NCBI GenBank assembly: GCA_015056565.1 | Contig: SVGB01000004.1 | Coordinates: forward strand, 98,875 to 162,874 | Source of the DNA: Butyrivibrio sp. | GTDB taxonomy: Bacteria; Bacillota; Clostridia; Lachnospirales; Lachnospiraceae | Direction: 5' to 3' | Length of the DNA stretch: 64,000 bases | Part shown: positions 8,852 through 18,491 of the stretch, piece by piece | Position numbering within the stretch: the stretch's first letter is position 1 | Layout of the letters: the number at the start of each line of letters is the position of its first letter | Notes under the pieces: generated by a model | What the model was told of the DNA's origin: nothing | The model's input: only the letters and a program-made list of their open reading frames with translations | Database searches by the model: none | Program-made: the position numbers and the translations under genes

Positions 8852-9376
8852 TTATCTTCTACTTGTGCTTTCCAATGCCTTGTCTAGTGCCTTCTTTTCC
8901 TCGCCAGACAATTCTACATCAGCAACTCCGGCATTTATATCTTTTGCATAAGAGTAGTTAAGTCCATCTGTGCTGTGAACTGAGTTAAGTAAAAATCCAT
9001 TGTCGTTCTCATCGAGCATGCAGAGTGCAAAACTAAGTTTTCCTCCACTTTGATTGAACGCGTCATACTTCTCAAGTCCAATCTTCTGGAAGGTATTGCT
9101 CATACGTCTGTTTATATCAATGATGTCTTTTCTGTTTTTATCATTCTCAGCCTTGATCATTCTGTTGTCATGGAAAAGACCTACTATCTCATCCTCAAGG
9201 GAATCTGCTTCCTTACCCTTCATGAATTTGTTGTATTTCTTTTCAAGTTTCCTGAACTTGGCATTGGTGATGATGAAAAGTACAAATAGAACAATAACAA
9301 GTACAATGAGCGCGATGAATAATATTCCAGGATCAAGACTCCCCAGTCCTATTGCAGAAAAAATATTGCTGTTCAT
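8852..9376 (-). CDS. DUF4446 family membrane-anchored protein
   Basis: A 174-residue protein with a single N-terminal membrane helix (about residues 15-38, rich in Ile, Val, Leu and Phe). A charged coiled-coil region (about 42-100) follows, then a small C-terminal domain with FALCMLDENDNGFLLNSVHS, characteristic of DUF4446. The function is unknown. The gene commonly follows parB in Clostridia, as here with a 16-base gap. This suggests a link to chromosome segregation or simply operon conservation. The cytosolic domain would face the nucleoid if the N terminus is outside. Confidence 0.8.
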   Translation of the reverse strand: MNSNIFSAIGLGSLDPGILFIALIVLVIVLFVLFIITNAKFRKLEKKYNKFMKGKEADSLEDEIVGLFHDNRMIKAENDKNRKDIIDINRRMSNTFQKIGLEKYDAFNQSGGKLSFALCMLDENDNGFLLNSVHSTDGLNYSYAKDINAGVADVELSGEEKKALDKALESTSRR

Positions 9377-9392
9377 TTCTCCCCCCTGACGA

Positions 9393-10304
9393 TCACTCTT
9401 TACATAATCTGTTTATTATCTTTTCAAGATCATCGTTGCTGTAGAACTCGATCTGGATAACTCCGACTCCGTCACCCTTTGATGTAACTTCAACTTTTGT
9501 ACCAAGAGCCTGCTTACACTTTTCAGAAACATCTGCATATACAGCATCAATACTTGGGTTTGCTTTTGCTGCTGTCTTTTTCTTGGATGGCTTGCCAAGG
9601 CTCTTAACGAGCTTCTCGGTTTCACGAACGCTTAAGTTCTGGTCAAATACCTGCTGCGCTATCTCTTCCTGGTCTGCATCATTAGATATTGACAAAAGAG
9701 CTCTCGCATGTCCTGCAGTAAGTAACTCTTCTATAACCATCTCCTGAACTTTCTTGGTGAGCTTTAAAAGTCTCATTGAGTTTGTTACATATACACGGCT
9801 CTTAGATATTTTCTCAGCCACCTGATCCTGAGTATAGTTATGATTGTCAATCAACTGCTTGAAAGCAAATGCTTCCTCGATTGGGTTGATACCTACACGC
9901 TGCAGGTTTTCGATAATAGCTATCTCAGCAATCTCTTCATCTGTAAGATCCTTGACTACTGCAGGTACTTCCTTAAGTCCTGCCTTTCTGGCAGCTCTCC
10001 ATCTTCTCTCACCTGCTACGATCATATACATTCCATTTTTCTTAGTTACAAGAAGTGGAGTGATGATACCGTGCTGTTTGATTGAATCTGCCAGCTCAAG
10101 AAGATCATCTTCGTTAAAAGTCTTCCTTGGCTGATCTTTGTTAGGCTCAACCTCTGTTATCTTTAAATTCTGTACCTGTCCATCTGCTGGCTTTGCTTTG
10201 CTGGATGATACTTCTTCATCTTCTCTTTTTGTTGTGGGGATCTTGGTTGGGATTATTGAATCAAGTCCTTTTCCAAGACCTCTCTTTGCACTCTTTGCTG
10301 CCAT
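9393..10304 (-). CDS. parB: Chromosome-partitioning protein ParB (Spo0J)
   Basis: A 303-residue ParB that binds parS, spreads as a CTP-dependent clamp and loads condensin at the origin. After a basic N terminus (RGLGKGLDSIIPT) comes the CTPase/ParB_N domain with the arginine-rich GERRWRAARKAG motif and IAIIENLQR. The helix-turn-helix follows with YTQDQVAEKISKSRVYVTNS and GHARALLS. A C-terminal dimerisation segment ends KIINRLCKE. It lies 20 bases after parA. Three canonical parS sites lie about 230 bases upstream of parA, giving a complete local partition system. Confidence 0.96.
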   Translation of the reverse strand: MAAKSAKRGLGKGLDSIIPTKIPTTKREDEEVSSSKAKPADGQVQNLKITEVEPNKDQPRKTFNEDDLLELADSIKQHGIITPLLVTKKNGMYMIVAGERRWRAARKAGLKEVPAVVKDLTDEEIAEIAIIENLQRVGINPIEEAFAFKQLIDNHNYTQDQVAEKISKSRVYVTNSMRLLKLTKKVQEMVIEELLTAGHARALLSISNDADQEEIAQQVFDQNLSVRETEKLVKSLGKPSKKKTAAKANPSIDAVYADVSEKCKQALGTKVEVTSKGDGVGVIQIEFYSNDDLEKIINRLCKE

Positions 10305-10324
10305 TGTCTTCTCCTGATTGTTGA

Positions 10325-11089
10325 TTAAAATTTCCTATCTATTACTTCTGCTGCAAGAAGCCTATATGCCTCAGCACCTGCTGACTTTGGTTCATAAAGG
10401 TTTATTGGCATACCATAACTTGGTGCTTCTGCAAGACGAATATTCCTTGGGATGATTGTCTTATATACATTCTCTTCAATATGTTCTTTAACATTCTCAA
10501 CAACCTGAAGAGAAAGATTTGTTCTGGAATCGAACATTGTGAATACAACGCCTTCCATTTCCAGATCAGGATTAAGTCTGTCCTTCACAAGATTAACTGT
10601 ATGAACCAACTGACTAAGTCCTTCAAGAGCATAGTACTCACACTGGATTGGAACAAGAACAGTGTTAGCTGTAGTCATAGCATTAACTGTCAACATACTA
10701 AGAGATGGTGGACAGTCAATTATAATAAAATCATAATTATCTTTTACACTGCTGATTGCATTCTTAAGAATGAATTCCTTGTCTTCTGCATCGATAAGTT
10801 CTATCTCAACAGCTGCAAGATTTACATTAGATGGAATGATATCTACATTTTCGCATACATCTTTTGTGATTGCTTCGTCTGTAGTTATCTCTCCGATAAG
10901 CAGTTCATAGATGGTGTTCTCAAGTTCATTTTTATCCAGTCCAAGACCACTGGTTGTATTACCCTGTGGATCAGTATCAATAACAAGAACCTTTTTACCC
11001 TTTTCACCAAGAGCTGCTGAAAGATTGATAGAAGTGGTGGTCTTACCTACTCCACCCTTCTGGTTTGCTATCGCAATTACTCTTCCCAT
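10325..11089 (-). CDS. parA: Chromosome-partitioning ATPase ParA (Soj)
   Basis: A 254-residue MinD/ParA-type ATPase. The deviant Walker A KGGVGKTTTSINL lies at the N terminus (about 10-23). Walker A' is VIDTDPQGN, Walker B IIIDCPPSL and the C-terminal signature NIRLAEAPSYGMP. It binds DNA non-specifically as an ATP dimer and, in Soj-type systems, also acts on DnaA. The start ATG follows GGAGGAAAT. It is the first gene of the parA-parB-DUF4446-serS run, transcribed from the intergenic region that carries the parS cluster. Confidence 0.97.
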   Translation of the reverse strand: MGRVIAIANQKGGVGKTTTSINLSAALGEKGKKVLVIDTDPQGNTTSGLGLDKNELENTIYELLIGEITTDEAITKDVCENVDIIPSNVNLAAVEIELIDAEDKEFILKNAISSVKDNYDFIIIDCPPSLSMLTVNAMTTANTVLVPIQCEYYALEGLSQLVHTVNLVKDRLNPDLEMEGVVFTMFDSRTNLSLQVVENVKEHIEENVYKTIIPRNIRLAEAPSYGMPINLYEPKSAGAEAYRLLAAEVIDRKF

Positions 11090-11234
11090 ATTTCCTCCAC
11101 TTTACTCAAAACGCTATATTGATTGTATCACAATTTATAATCTATAGAATAAAATAACTTATATTTTTACCCTGGTACTAGATATAGATACAAGAATTTG
11201 TTTCACTTATATATACAATTTTGTATCAATAAAA

Positions 11235-11250
11235 TGTTTCACGTGAAACT
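11235..11250. promoter_or_regulatory. parS site 1
   Basis: TGTTTCACGTGAAACT matches the parS palindrome at 15 of 16 bases; only the last base differs. It is a ParB nucleation site, about 145 bases upstream of the parA start. Confidence 0.93.
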
Positions 11251-11272
11251 TCCACAATATCTTGGGCATTAA

Positions 11273-11288
11273 TGTTTCACGTGAAACA
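11273..11288. promoter_or_regulatory. parS site 2
   Basis: TGTTTCACGTGAAACA is a perfect copy of the canonical 16-base parS palindrome, 38 bases (start to start) from site 1. Confidence 0.96.
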
Positions 11289-11321
11289 ATTATTAGTATG
11301 ACAAATTGTTCTGAATTTGAA

Positions 11322-11337
11322 TGTTTCACGTGAAACA
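11322..11337. promoter_or_regulatory. parS site 3
   Basis: A second perfect TGTTTCACGTGAAACA, 49 bases from site 2 and 22 bases from the rsmG stop codon. Three sites in about 100 bases make this the ParB loading centre near the origin. Confidence 0.96.
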
Positions 11338-11358
11338 AAAAAATCTATAAATCAATAT

Positions 11359-12099
11359 TTAGGATAAAGGTTGCTTAGATGGTGTACCAGCTTTACGAGG
11401 ATATTTTTTTGAAGTTGGTTCAACCTTATCAACAATACATATTGTTCTGCTTACATCTGAATCAGGCAAACGAAATTCTTCTGAAGATGTAAGCTTTCCT
11501 CCAAGAAGATGTAATGCACCCTTTGCTGTCTTAAGTTCATCCTGTGCTTTCTCACTTTTATAAGCAATGAACTTACCACCAACCTTAACATATGGAAGAC
11601 AGTACTCTGATAATGTGGACATATTAGCAACAGCTCTTGATACTGCAATATCAAAAGTCTCACGAAGAGTTTCTTGTTTTGGAGCACAATGATCTTCTGC
11701 TCTTCCATGTACTGTTTTTATAGAACCCTGATCATTGAGTGATAACTCTTCTATTACTTCATTAAGGAAGTTCAATCTCTTATTAAGAGAATCCAACAGA
11801 GTAATATTTAAATTTGGAAATACAATCTTAAGAGGTATACCTGGAAAGCCAGCTCCTGTTCCAATATCTATAAGTGAATAATCCTTGGAAGTAAAGTCAA
11901 AAAACTTACAACTGGATATACTGTCTACAAAGTGGAGCTTACATACGTCACTAAATTCTGTAATGGCTGTAAGGTTCATTACCTCATTCCATTTGATAAG
12001 AAGTTCATAGTACTTATCAAATTGTTCAAGCTGTCTATCTGATAGTTCAATACCAAGAGTCGAAAAGTCTTTTATCATCTGTTCGTATTTAGTTCTCAT
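11359..12099 (-). CDS. rsmG: 16S rRNA (guanine-527-N7)-methyltransferase RsmG (GidB)
   Basis: A 246-residue S-adenosylmethionine-dependent methyltransferase that modifies G527 of 16S rRNA, the position tied to streptomycin response. The Rossmann glycine loop reads [29 protein letters not shown] binds the cofactor ribose, and [13 protein letters not shown] is the catalytic segment typical of GidB. The start lies 11 bases inside the end of mnmG, so the two are translationally coupled. The C-terminal tail ([14 protein letters not shown]) is basic and typical. It closes the rpmH-to-rsmG run before the parS region. Confidence 0.95.
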   Translation of the reverse strand: MRTKYEQMIKDFSTLGIELSDRQLEQFDKYYELLIKWNEVMNLTAITEFSDVCKLHFVDSISSCKFFDFTSKDYSLIDIGTGAGFPGIPLKIVFPNLNITLLDSLNKRLNFLNEVIEELSLNDQGSIKTVHGRAEDHCAPKQETLRETFDIAVSRAVANMSTLSEYCLPYVKVGGKFIAYKSEKAQDELKTAKGALHLLGGKLTSSEEFRLPDSDVSRTICIVDKVEPTSKKYPRKAGTPSKQPLS

Positions 12100-14020
12100 T
12101 AGACTGTCCTCTTTTTAGTGAATCAAGATAAATAACAAGTACTGTAATATCAGCAGGATTAACTCCACCAATTCTTGAAGCCTGTCCTATATTAGCCGGT
12201 CTGAACTTTTCAAGTTTCTGTCTTGCCTCAAGTCGTAAACTTGATACATCTTTATAATCAATATCAGCAGGTATTAATTTCTTTTCAAGTTTTTTAAACT
12301 GCTCAACCTGTCTTAGCTGCCTGTTAATATATCCTTCATATCTGATAGTAATCTCAACCTGTTCCTTAACGGAATCTGGAAGCTCTTTTCTCTCAGGATC
12401 AATCTCAGCAATATTGTCGTAATTGAATTCAGGTCTGCATATCAGTTCAGCCAAAGATGTGGCAGTCTTTAAAGGAGTAGACTCATTCTTTTCCATGAAA
12501 GCCTGCATAGTAGAATTAGCTCCAACTTTTGTATTCTTAAGCCTGTCTACTTCTTCCTCTATAAGTTCCTTCTTTTTAAGAAGCGCATCATATCTTTCCT
12601 GATCTATAAGTCCAACTTCATATCCCTTTGCGCGAAGTCTAAGGTCAGCATTGTCCTGACGAAGAAGAAGTCTGTACTCTGCTCTTGAAGTCATCATTCT
12701 GTAGGGTTCTAGATTTTCTTTTGTTACAAGGTCATCAACTAATACTCCAATGTAACCTTCTGATCTATCAATAGATAAAGACTCTTTTCCAAAAATTTCC
12801 ATTGCAGCATTTATACCTGCATATAATCCTTGAGCAGCTGCTTCTTCATAACCACTACTTCCATTAAACTGACCAGCTGAAAAGAGTCCATATATCTTTT
12901 TAATTTCTAAAGTAGGATGAAGCTGTCCAGGACATAGGCAGTCATACTCAATTGCATAAGCACTCTTAACAATCCTGCAGTTCTCAAGTCCAGGTACAGT
13001 TCTGTACATAGCAATCTGAACATCCTCAGGAAGAGATGAGCTCATGCCATCAATGTACATCTCATTAGTGTAAGTGCCTTCCGGTTCAACAAAGACCTGA
13101 TGTCTTTCATGGTCAGGGAACTTAACGACTTTATCTTCAATTGAAGGACAATACCTTGGTCCTACACCTTCAATGATACCTGAATATATAGGTGATCTAT
13201 CTATGTTTTTTCGTATTATTTCATGTGTTTTTTCGTTTGTATAAGTTAACCAGCATGACACCTGAGGTTTTTGAACATCTTTAGGATCTGTATCAAATGA
13301 AAATGGAATAACTGGATCATCTCCAAATTGCTCAGACATTTTTGAGTAGTCCAAAGTCTTGCCATCCATTCTCGCAGGTGTTCCAGTTTTAAATCTTCTA
13401 AGATCAATTCCTGCGTTTATCAGAGATTCAGATAAAAGATTAGAAGGCTGAAGACCATTTGGTCCGCTATAAGTTATAGCTTCTCCAGTAAGGCATCTGC
13501 TCTTAAGGTAAGTGCCGGTGCAAAGAATGACTGCCTTAGCTTCATAGATGATCCCAGAAAAGATCTTTACTCCAGTAATCCTTTTTTCATAACCCTGACT
13601 TCTAAGTTCTTTGCCTGAAATTTCCTCATATAAAAGTTCAGAAACTTCTGCCTGCTTTATAGTCAGATGATCCTGAGCTTCAAGAACCCTTCTCATCTCT
13701 TTTGAATATTCCATCTTATCAGCCTGGCAACGAAGTGAATGAACTGCAGGACCCTTAGAGGTATTGAGCATCTTGGACTGAAGGAAAGTTTTATCAATGA
13801 CTTTTCCCATCTCTCCGCCAAGAGCATCTATCTCTCTTACAAGGTGACCTTTTGATGATCCACCAATATGAGGATTACAAGGCATGAAAGCAATGTTGTC
13901 AGCGCTCATAGTAAACACGTAAGTTTCAAGGCCAAGCCTTGCACATGCAAGAGCTGCCTCACATCCTGCGTGACCAGCACCAATAATTGCTACATCAATT
14001 TTTTCTCTAACTTCAACCAT
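12089..14020 (-). CDS. mnmG: tRNA uridine-34 modification enzyme MnmG (GidA)
   Basis: A 643-residue FAD enzyme that, with MnmE, adds carboxymethylaminomethyl to U34 of tRNAs reading two-codon boxes. The N-terminal dinucleotide-binding fold reads [16 protein letters not shown]. Conserved blocks include [20 protein letters not shown] with the catalytic Cys, [14 protein letters not shown], and the GidA-specific C-terminal helices ending [16 protein letters not shown]. Length is typical. The stop overlaps the rsmG start, and the start lies three bases after the mnmE stop, so mnmE-mnmG-rsmG form one unit. Confidence 0.96.
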   Translation of the reverse strand: MVEVREKIDVAIIGAGHAGCEAALACARLGLETYVFTMSADNIAFMPCNPHIGGSSKGHLVREIDALGGEMGKVIDKTFLQSKMLNTSKGPAVHSLRCQADKMEYSKEMRRVLEAQDHLTIKQAEVSELLYEEISGKELRSQGYEKRITGVKIFSGIIYEAKAVILCTGTYLKSRCLTGEAITYSGPNGLQPSNLLSESLINAGIDLRRFKTGTPARMDGKTLDYSKMSEQFGDDPVIPFSFDTDPKDVQKPQVSCWLTYTNEKTHEIIRKNIDRSPIYSGIIEGVGPRYCPSIEDKVVKFPDHERHQVFVEPEGTYTNEMYIDGMSSSLPEDVQIAMYRTVPGLENCRIVKSAYAIEYDCLCPGQLHPTLEIKKIYGLFSAGQFNGSSGYEEAAAQGLYAGINAAMEIFGKESLSIDRSEGYIGVLVDDLVTKENLEPYRMMTSRAEYRLLLRQDNADLRLRAKGYEVGLIDQERYDALLKKKELIEEEVDRLKNTKVGANSTMQAFMEKNESTPLKTATSLAELICRPEFNYDNIAEIDPERKELPDSVKEQVEITIRYEGYINRQLRQVEQFKKLEKKLIPADIDYKDVSSLRLEARQKLEKFRPANIGQASRIGGVNPADITVLVIYLDSLKRGQSNEN

Positions 14021-14023
14021 AAA

Positions 14024-15445
14024 TTATTTACCCATACAGAACTTTGAAAAAATTTCTTCCACCAGATCATCTCCTACTTCCTGACCGATGATCTCACCAA
14101 GTGAAGAATATGCATTACTAAGATCGATAGTATAAAAATCTTCTGAAAGATCTTTTTCTATACTATCAACAACAAGTTTTAAACTATCAAGCGCTTCTTC
14201 AAATAACTTCTTGTGACGAAGGTTGGTAATATAGATTTCCTGCTTAGGAGCCAGATCTCCATTAAAGAAAATGTCTGTAATGGCGCGCTTTAGCTCATCT
14301 AAACCCTCTCTATTCAAAAGAGAAGTTGTTATTATAGGAAAATCTATACTGCCACTGTCTGAAAACAGCATAGGAAGGATATCTTTTGATATTTTAATTT
14401 CAGGGGTCAGATCATTTTTATTTAAGATTACAATGGTCTTTTTTCCCTCGCAAAGTCTGAATATGTCTTTATCAATATCTTCTACATCAGATGTAGAATC
14501 AAGAACATAAAGACAAAGATCCGCCTCTGCAATTTTTTCTTTTGCTCGGTCAACACCAATCTTTTCAATCAGATCTTCTGTCTCTCTGATACCAGCTGTA
14601 TCAATAAGATTAAGAACGATGTCATCCAGGCGAACTGTTTCTTCAATCACATCTCTGGTAGTACCAGCAATATCGGTAACTATTGCTCTGTCACTTCCAG
14701 AAAGTGCATTCAAAAGAGAACTCTTTCCAGCATTTGGTTTTCCAATTATAACTGTCTTGATCCCATCTTTTCTGATGATTCCCTCATCAGCGGACTTAAG
14801 AAGCTTTGTAATTTTATCTATCATTGGAAGAATCTTTTCCCTAAGCTTTGATGAAAAACCAGTCAGATCATAGTTTTCAGGATCATCAAGAGCAGATTCT
14901 ATATATGCCATCTCATATAATATATCTTTTCTAAGAGAAACTACTTCATCATAGATATTTCCAGATAGCTGAGCCCTTGAGCTTTCAAGAGCAAAGCTGC
15001 TTTGAGCTTCAATAATATCCATGACAGCTTCAGCTTTTGTAAGATCAATCCTTCCATTTAAAAAAGCTCTCTTTGTGAACTCTCCAGGTTCAGCAAGTCT
15101 ACAGCCATTCTTTAAAAGAAGAGATAAAACCTCATTCATCACCAGCATTCCGCCATGTGAATTAATCTCAATAATATCTTCACAGGTGTATGAGTGAGGA
15201 GCCTTCATAAAAGAAATCATGACTTCATCAATTACTCTCTCACCATCTACAATAAAACCATATTTTATGGTGTTAGGCTGATGGGTCTTTAAGTCTCTTT
15301 CTCTTTTTCCGGAAATATAGATCTTATCACAAATAGAGACTGCTTCTTTACCACTAACCCTGATAATACCAATTCCTGCATCGGTCATGGCTGTTGCAAT
15401 CGCACATATTGTGTCATCATTAAAACTTCTTAGTACGTTTCCCAT
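14024..15445 (-). CDS. mnmE: tRNA modification GTPase MnmE (TrmE)
   Basis: A 473-residue partner of MnmG. The N-terminal folate-binding domain (about 1-120) starts DDTICAIATAM and includes GIIRVSG. Helical regions surround an inserted G domain with P loop GKPNAGKSSLLNAL, switch TDIAGTTRD, DTAGIRET and NKND. The C terminus is the catalytic FCMGK, the CxGK motif needed for tRNA modification. Length is normal. The start has only a weak ribosome site. A hairpin separates it from jag upstream, so part of the transcription may end there. Confidence 0.96.
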   Translation of the reverse strand: MGNVLRSFNDDTICAIATAMTDAGIGIIRVSGKEAVSICDKIYISGKRERDLKTHQPNTIKYGFIVDGERVIDEVMISFMKAPHSYTCEDIIEINSHGGMLVMNEVLSLLLKNGCRLAEPGEFTKRAFLNGRIDLTKAEAVMDIIEAQSSFALESSRAQLSGNIYDEVVSLRKDILYEMAYIESALDDPENYDLTGFSSKLREKILPMIDKITKLLKSADEGIIRKDGIKTVIIGKPNAGKSSLLNALSGSDRAIVTDIAGTTRDVIEETVRLDDIVLNLIDTAGIRETEDLIEKIGVDRAKEKIAEADLCLYVLDSTSDVEDIDKDIFRLCEGKKTIVILNKNDLTPEIKISKDILPMLFSDSGSIDFPIITTSLLNREGLDELKRAITDIFFNGDLAPKQEIYITNLRHKKLFEEALDSLKLVVDSIEKDLSEDFYTIDLSNAYSSLGEIIGQEVGDDLVEEIFSKFCMGK

Positions 15446-15459
15446 AGTTTTTACCTAAA

Positions 15460-15490
15460 CAAAACCCCTCAAGACAAATCTCGAGGGGTA
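15460..15490 (-). terminator. Weak terminator or attenuator between jag and mnmE
   Basis: ACCCCTC (15464-15470) and GAGGGGT (15483-15489) form a 7-bp GC-rich stem with a 12-base loop. On the minus strand it is followed by TTTTGTTT. The T tract is broken, so partial termination is likely. Confidence 0.55.
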
Positions 15491-15501
15491 TCTAGTTAAG
15501 A

Positions 15502-16260
15502 TTATTTCTTTAAAGTAACAACTACTCTTCTGAAAGGCTCATCACCTTCACTATGAGTTGTAACATATCTGTCGTTCTGAAGAGCTGAGTGAATGATCCT
15601 TCTCTCATATGGATTCATTGGCTCAAGAGCAACTGACTGTCTTGTCTTCTTAACCTTAATTGAAATATTCTTAGCAAGGTTCTCAAGAGTAGCTTTTCTT
15701 CTTTCACGATAATTCTCTGTATCAACTTTTACATGGATATAATCCTGAACGTCTCTGTTGACTACCAGTGAAATGAGATACTGAAGTGAGTCAAGTGTCT
15801 GTCCTCTCTTACCGATAAGGACTCCCATCTCTGCTCCGCTAAGTTCAACATCAAGAATGTTCTCAGCTGCATTGAAATTTGTATCAACCTTTACTTCCAT
15901 CTTCATAGCATCGAAGACTTCTTTTAAGAAAGAGTTAGCTTTTGCAATAAGCTCATCGCCGTTAACATCTGACTTTTTAACTTCTTCCTTCTTCTCTTCT
16001 TTTGCTATTTCCTTTGTTTCTTTGATAACTTCTTTCTTTACTTCCTTAGGAGCTGAAACTTCTTCAGCTTTTACAGGTTCAGCATTTTCCTCTTTGATTC
16101 TTGCCTTGATCACTGCTGGCTTACTTGCAATTCCAAGAAATCCTGATGAACCATTTGAAATAACTTCATAATCAAGTCTATCGCTTGTAACCATGAGGGT
16201 TTCACAAGCTTCTGTTATAGCATCGTCCACATTTTTTGCGGAAAACTCCTGGTATTCCAT
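15502..16260 (-). CDS. jag: Jag (KhpB) RNA-binding protein
   Basis: A 252-residue protein with the standard Jag layout. The N-terminal Jag_N domain (about 1-52) carries YQEFSAKNVDDAITEACETL. A Lys/Glu-rich linker (about 55-105, many EVKKE units) follows. A KH-II domain has the loop GVLIGKRGQTLDSLQYL, and a C-terminal R3H domain has MNPYERRIIHSALQ. It binds RNA and in other Firmicutes partners KhpA and affects cell division and envelope synthesis. It directly follows yidC with a 22-base gap, the usual order near the origin. Confidence 0.93.
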   Translation of the reverse strand: MEYQEFSAKNVDDAITEACETLMVTSDRLDYEVISNGSSGFLGIASKPAVIKARIKEENAEPVKAEEVSAPKEVKKEVIKETKEIAKEEKKEEVKKSDVNGDELIAKANSFLKEVFDAMKMEVKVDTNFNAAENILDVELSGAEMGVLIGKRGQTLDSLQYLISLVVNRDVQDYIHVKVDTENYRERRKATLENLAKNISIKVKKTRQSVALEPMNPYERRIIHSALQNDRYVTTHSEGDEPFRRVVVTLKK

Positions 16261-16282
16261 ATTTCCTCCTCACAAAGGTAAA

Positions 16283-17593
16283 TTATTTTGAATTTTGTTC
16301 GTTAAACTCTTTTACCATATTTGCTTTTGCTAAAAGAGAATCTTTTCTGATGTTCTTGTTTGAGTAAACATCCTGTGCATTCTTAAGCTGCTTTTCTTTC
16401 TCAGCTTCGCTGATAGAAGAATTCTTTACTGCGTTAAGATCACCATTTCTTGTTGAAAGATTAGCATAAAGATTCATTTGCTTGGTAGTCTTCTGCTTCT
16501 CAAGCTTCTCTTTATACTTAGCTGTGTTCTTGGCAATCTCAGCATCAATGTCAATCTTGTCGATGTGCTTGTTAATAACAACCTGCTGGATTGATCTGAC
16601 AACAGCACCTGCAATCCAGTAAATACCCATACCTGCAGGAAGACTTAAGCAAAATACAGCTGACATGATTGGCATCATGAGATTCATTGTCTTCATAGAC
16701 TGCTGCATCTGAGCTGTTGGATCATTAGGATCAACCTTGCCATTATCATTACCAGCCTGTGGCATAAGCTTTACATTGATCCACTGTGTTAAAGCTGCAA
16801 GAATTGGAACGATAACTCCACCAATAAGAAGAAGGAAGTTCTTGTCCGCAAATGCAGTCTTCATGGTATACATAGGAGTATCACCTATGTTAAGACCAAG
16901 GAAATTGTTAAATCTAAGAAGTGCTAAATGAGTGTTCTCAATTGAAGATGTAAGAGATGGGAACTGTGCAGTTAAGCTGCTCCAATCTGCTGAAGATGCC
17001 TTGTTAAGAACATCAATAAATGTGTTCTTGATATAAGTAGTATCACCTGCAGTGAAAGCTGCATCTGTGAACTGTTTCTTAAACTGACTGGCACTTGAAA
17101 GATTCGCAAGAAAATCTGCAGCTCCAGTTGTAGCCATCAGATCCTCTACAAGTGGAGAAAATGAATCTCTAACAATAGTAACGTAAGCAGGAATAGAATA
17201 AATAACACGGTAAAGAGCAAACAGGATTGGCATCTGGATCAGAAGCTGAAGACAGCTACCAGTCTGTGATACACCGTATTTTGCATAGACTTCTTTTGTC
17301 TCCTGCTGCATAGCAAGCATTGAGTCGTTATCTTTTTTACCTTTGTACTTGTCCTGAATAGCCTTAAGTTCAGGGCTCATCTTGCTCTGAAGCTTAGAAA
17401 ACTTCTGCTGTTTGTATGTCAAAGGTAAGAGACATAAATAAATTACAATAGTGAAAATAATGATAGCAAGACCAATGTTTGGAATACCAATAGCATTTAA
17501 AACATTGAAAATGCCATTCATAAGATGACCAAGCAGCCAGGCTACTGGTCCTACAATTCTACCCTGATACTGGGTAAGTAAAACTCCCGTCAA
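16283..17593 (-). CDS. yidC: Membrane protein insertase YidC/OxaA
   Basis: A 436-residue insertase that places proteins in the cytoplasmic membrane, alone or with SecYEG. The first transmembrane helix covers about residues 24-50 (IGLAIIIFTIVIYLCLLPLT). A charged cytoplasmic hairpin follows (KLQSKMSPELKAIQDKYKGK), then the motif GSCLQLLIQMPILFALYRVIY and two more helices in the last third. It ends in a basic coiled tail. The start is a TTG at 17593-17591: an AGGAGG lies six bases before it, and the longer frame would only translate through that ribosome site. No N-terminal lipobox is seen. Confidence 0.94.
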   Translation of the reverse strand: MTGVLLTQYQGRIVGPVAWLLGHLMNGIFNVLNAIGIPNIGLAIIIFTIVIYLCLLPLTYKQQKFSKLQSKMSPELKAIQDKYKGKKDNDSMLAMQQETKEVYAKYGVSQTGSCLQLLIQMPILFALYRVIYSIPAYVTIVRDSFSPLVEDLMATTGAADFLANLSSASQFKKQFTDAAFTAGDTTYIKNTFIDVLNKASSADWSSLTAQFPSLTSSIENTHLALLRFNNFLGLNIGDTPMYTMKTAFADKNFLLLIGGVIVPILAALTQWINVKLMPQAGNDNGKVDPNDPTAQMQQSMKTMNLMMPIMSAVFCLSLPAGMGIYWIAGAVVRSIQQVVINKHIDKIDIDAEIAKNTAKYKEKLEKQKTTKQMNLYANLSTRNGDLNAVKNSSISEAEKEKQLKNAQDVYSNKNIRKDSLLAKANMVKEFNEQNSK

Positions 17594-17628
17594 AATGTAC
17601 CTCCTCAAATCAGTTAGTAAACTAAAAG

Positions 17629-17838
17629 TTATGGAACCGGATCATATCCACCACTTGAGAATGGATTACACCTTAGTATTCTCCATGCTGCAAGCAGTCC
17701 CCCTTTAATGGCTCCATACTTTTCTATTGCTTCCAGTCCATACTCAGAACATGTTGGTATGTATGGACACTTTGTTCTCTTTAATGGAGAGATATACTTC
17801 CTATAAAGTTTGATCAAAAAAATTAAGATATGTTTCAT
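17629..17838 (-). CDS. yidD: Membrane protein insertion efficiency factor YidD
   Basis: A 69-residue YidD. An amphipathic N terminus ([19 protein letters not shown]) is followed by the family core [19 protein letters not shown] with its conserved cysteines, and [24 protein letters not shown]. It helps YidC-dependent insertion at the inner membrane face. I chose the ATG at 17838: GGCGGTG provides a ribosome site inside the end of rnpA. A start 15 bases earlier would overlap the rnpA stop. Confidence 0.93.
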   Translation of the reverse strand: MKHILIFLIKLYRKYISPLKRTKCPYIPTCSEYGLEAIEKYGAIKGGLLAAWRILRCNPFSSGGYDPVP

Positions 17839-17839
17839 C

Positions 17840-18187
17840 TTAAACACCGCCATTTTTTCTTATGCGGGCCTTCCCTGCCAGGCTAAGTAGAGACTCCTCA
17901 ATGTCAAAATATGTGGCGTCCTGCGCACAGGCTCTGGCAACGACTACTATGTCCAAACCACTATTGAACATATTTTCATGTAGCCGGTATGATTCTCGAA
18001 CAAGTCTTGCAAATCTGTGCCTTACAACACTGTTCCCAATTTTCTTACTGCATGATATTCCCAGCTTGTTACAAGAAGTCCCATTTTCCCACACATACAT
18101 TACAATAAACTTATTAGCAAAGCTCTTGCCCTTCTCATAACAATTGCGAAAATCATTTGTCTTTTTCATTGAATCTGAAAAAAGCAT
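17840..18187 (-). CDS. rnpA: Ribonuclease P protein component
   Basis: The 115-residue protein subunit of RNase P, which trims tRNA 5' ends together with the RNA subunit. The start [20 protein letters not shown] is typical. The RNR signature reads [21 protein letters not shown], followed by [11 protein letters not shown]. The ATG at 18187 follows AAAGGATGATAAG. A hairpin terminator separates it from rpmH just upstream, as is common for tuning L34 against RnpA, and it abuts yidD. Confidence 0.95.
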   Translation of the reverse strand: MLFSDSMKKTNDFRNCYEKGKSFANKFIVMYVWENGTSCNKLGISCSKKIGNSVVRHRFARLVRESYRLHENMFNSGLDIVVVARACAQDATYFDIEESLLSLAGKARIRKNGGV

Positions 18188-18230
18188 CTTATCATCCTTT
18201 TATATAAGGAACAAAAGATTATCAATAGAT

Positions 18231-18258
18231 GAAAAAAGGTCACATATCTGTGACCTTT
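18231..18258 (-). terminator. Hairpin terminator between rpmH and rnpA
   Basis: A perfect 10-bp stem AAAGGTCACA (18235-18244) with TGTGACCTTT (18249-18258) and a 4-base loop. On the minus strand it runs into six T. Five bases separate it from the rpmH stop codon. Read-through would be needed to express rnpA unless that gene has its own start site. Confidence 0.8.
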
Positions 18259-18262
18259 AAAA

Positions 18263-18397
18263 TCATGCTGATAATCTCTTTCTTCCCTTAGCTCTTCTAG
18301 CAGCAAGAACCTTTCTGCCGCCCTTAGTAGCCATTCTAGCTCTGAAACCATGAACTCTGGCTCTCTGAAGCTTATGAGGCTGGAATGTCATCTTCAT
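18263..18397 (-). CDS. rpmH: 50S ribosomal protein L34
   Basis: A 44-residue L34: it starts [18 protein letters not shown], followed by [20 protein letters not shown] and RKRLSA. This is the standard short, very basic sequence. An AGGAGG lies ten bases before the ATG at 18397. It is the first gene leftward from the origin and is served by a consensus promoter at 18511-18539. A strong hairpin follows its stop. Confidence 0.98.
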   Translation of the reverse strand: MKMTFQPHKLQRARVHGFRARMATKGGRKVLAARRAKGRKRLSA

Positions 18398-18491
18398 ATT
18401 AAAAACACCTCCTTCTTGAACAGACTAACCTTCTATTAAAAGGTCCATTAAATGAGATATGATCTCAAAATTGTCAATTGATTACATCCTG

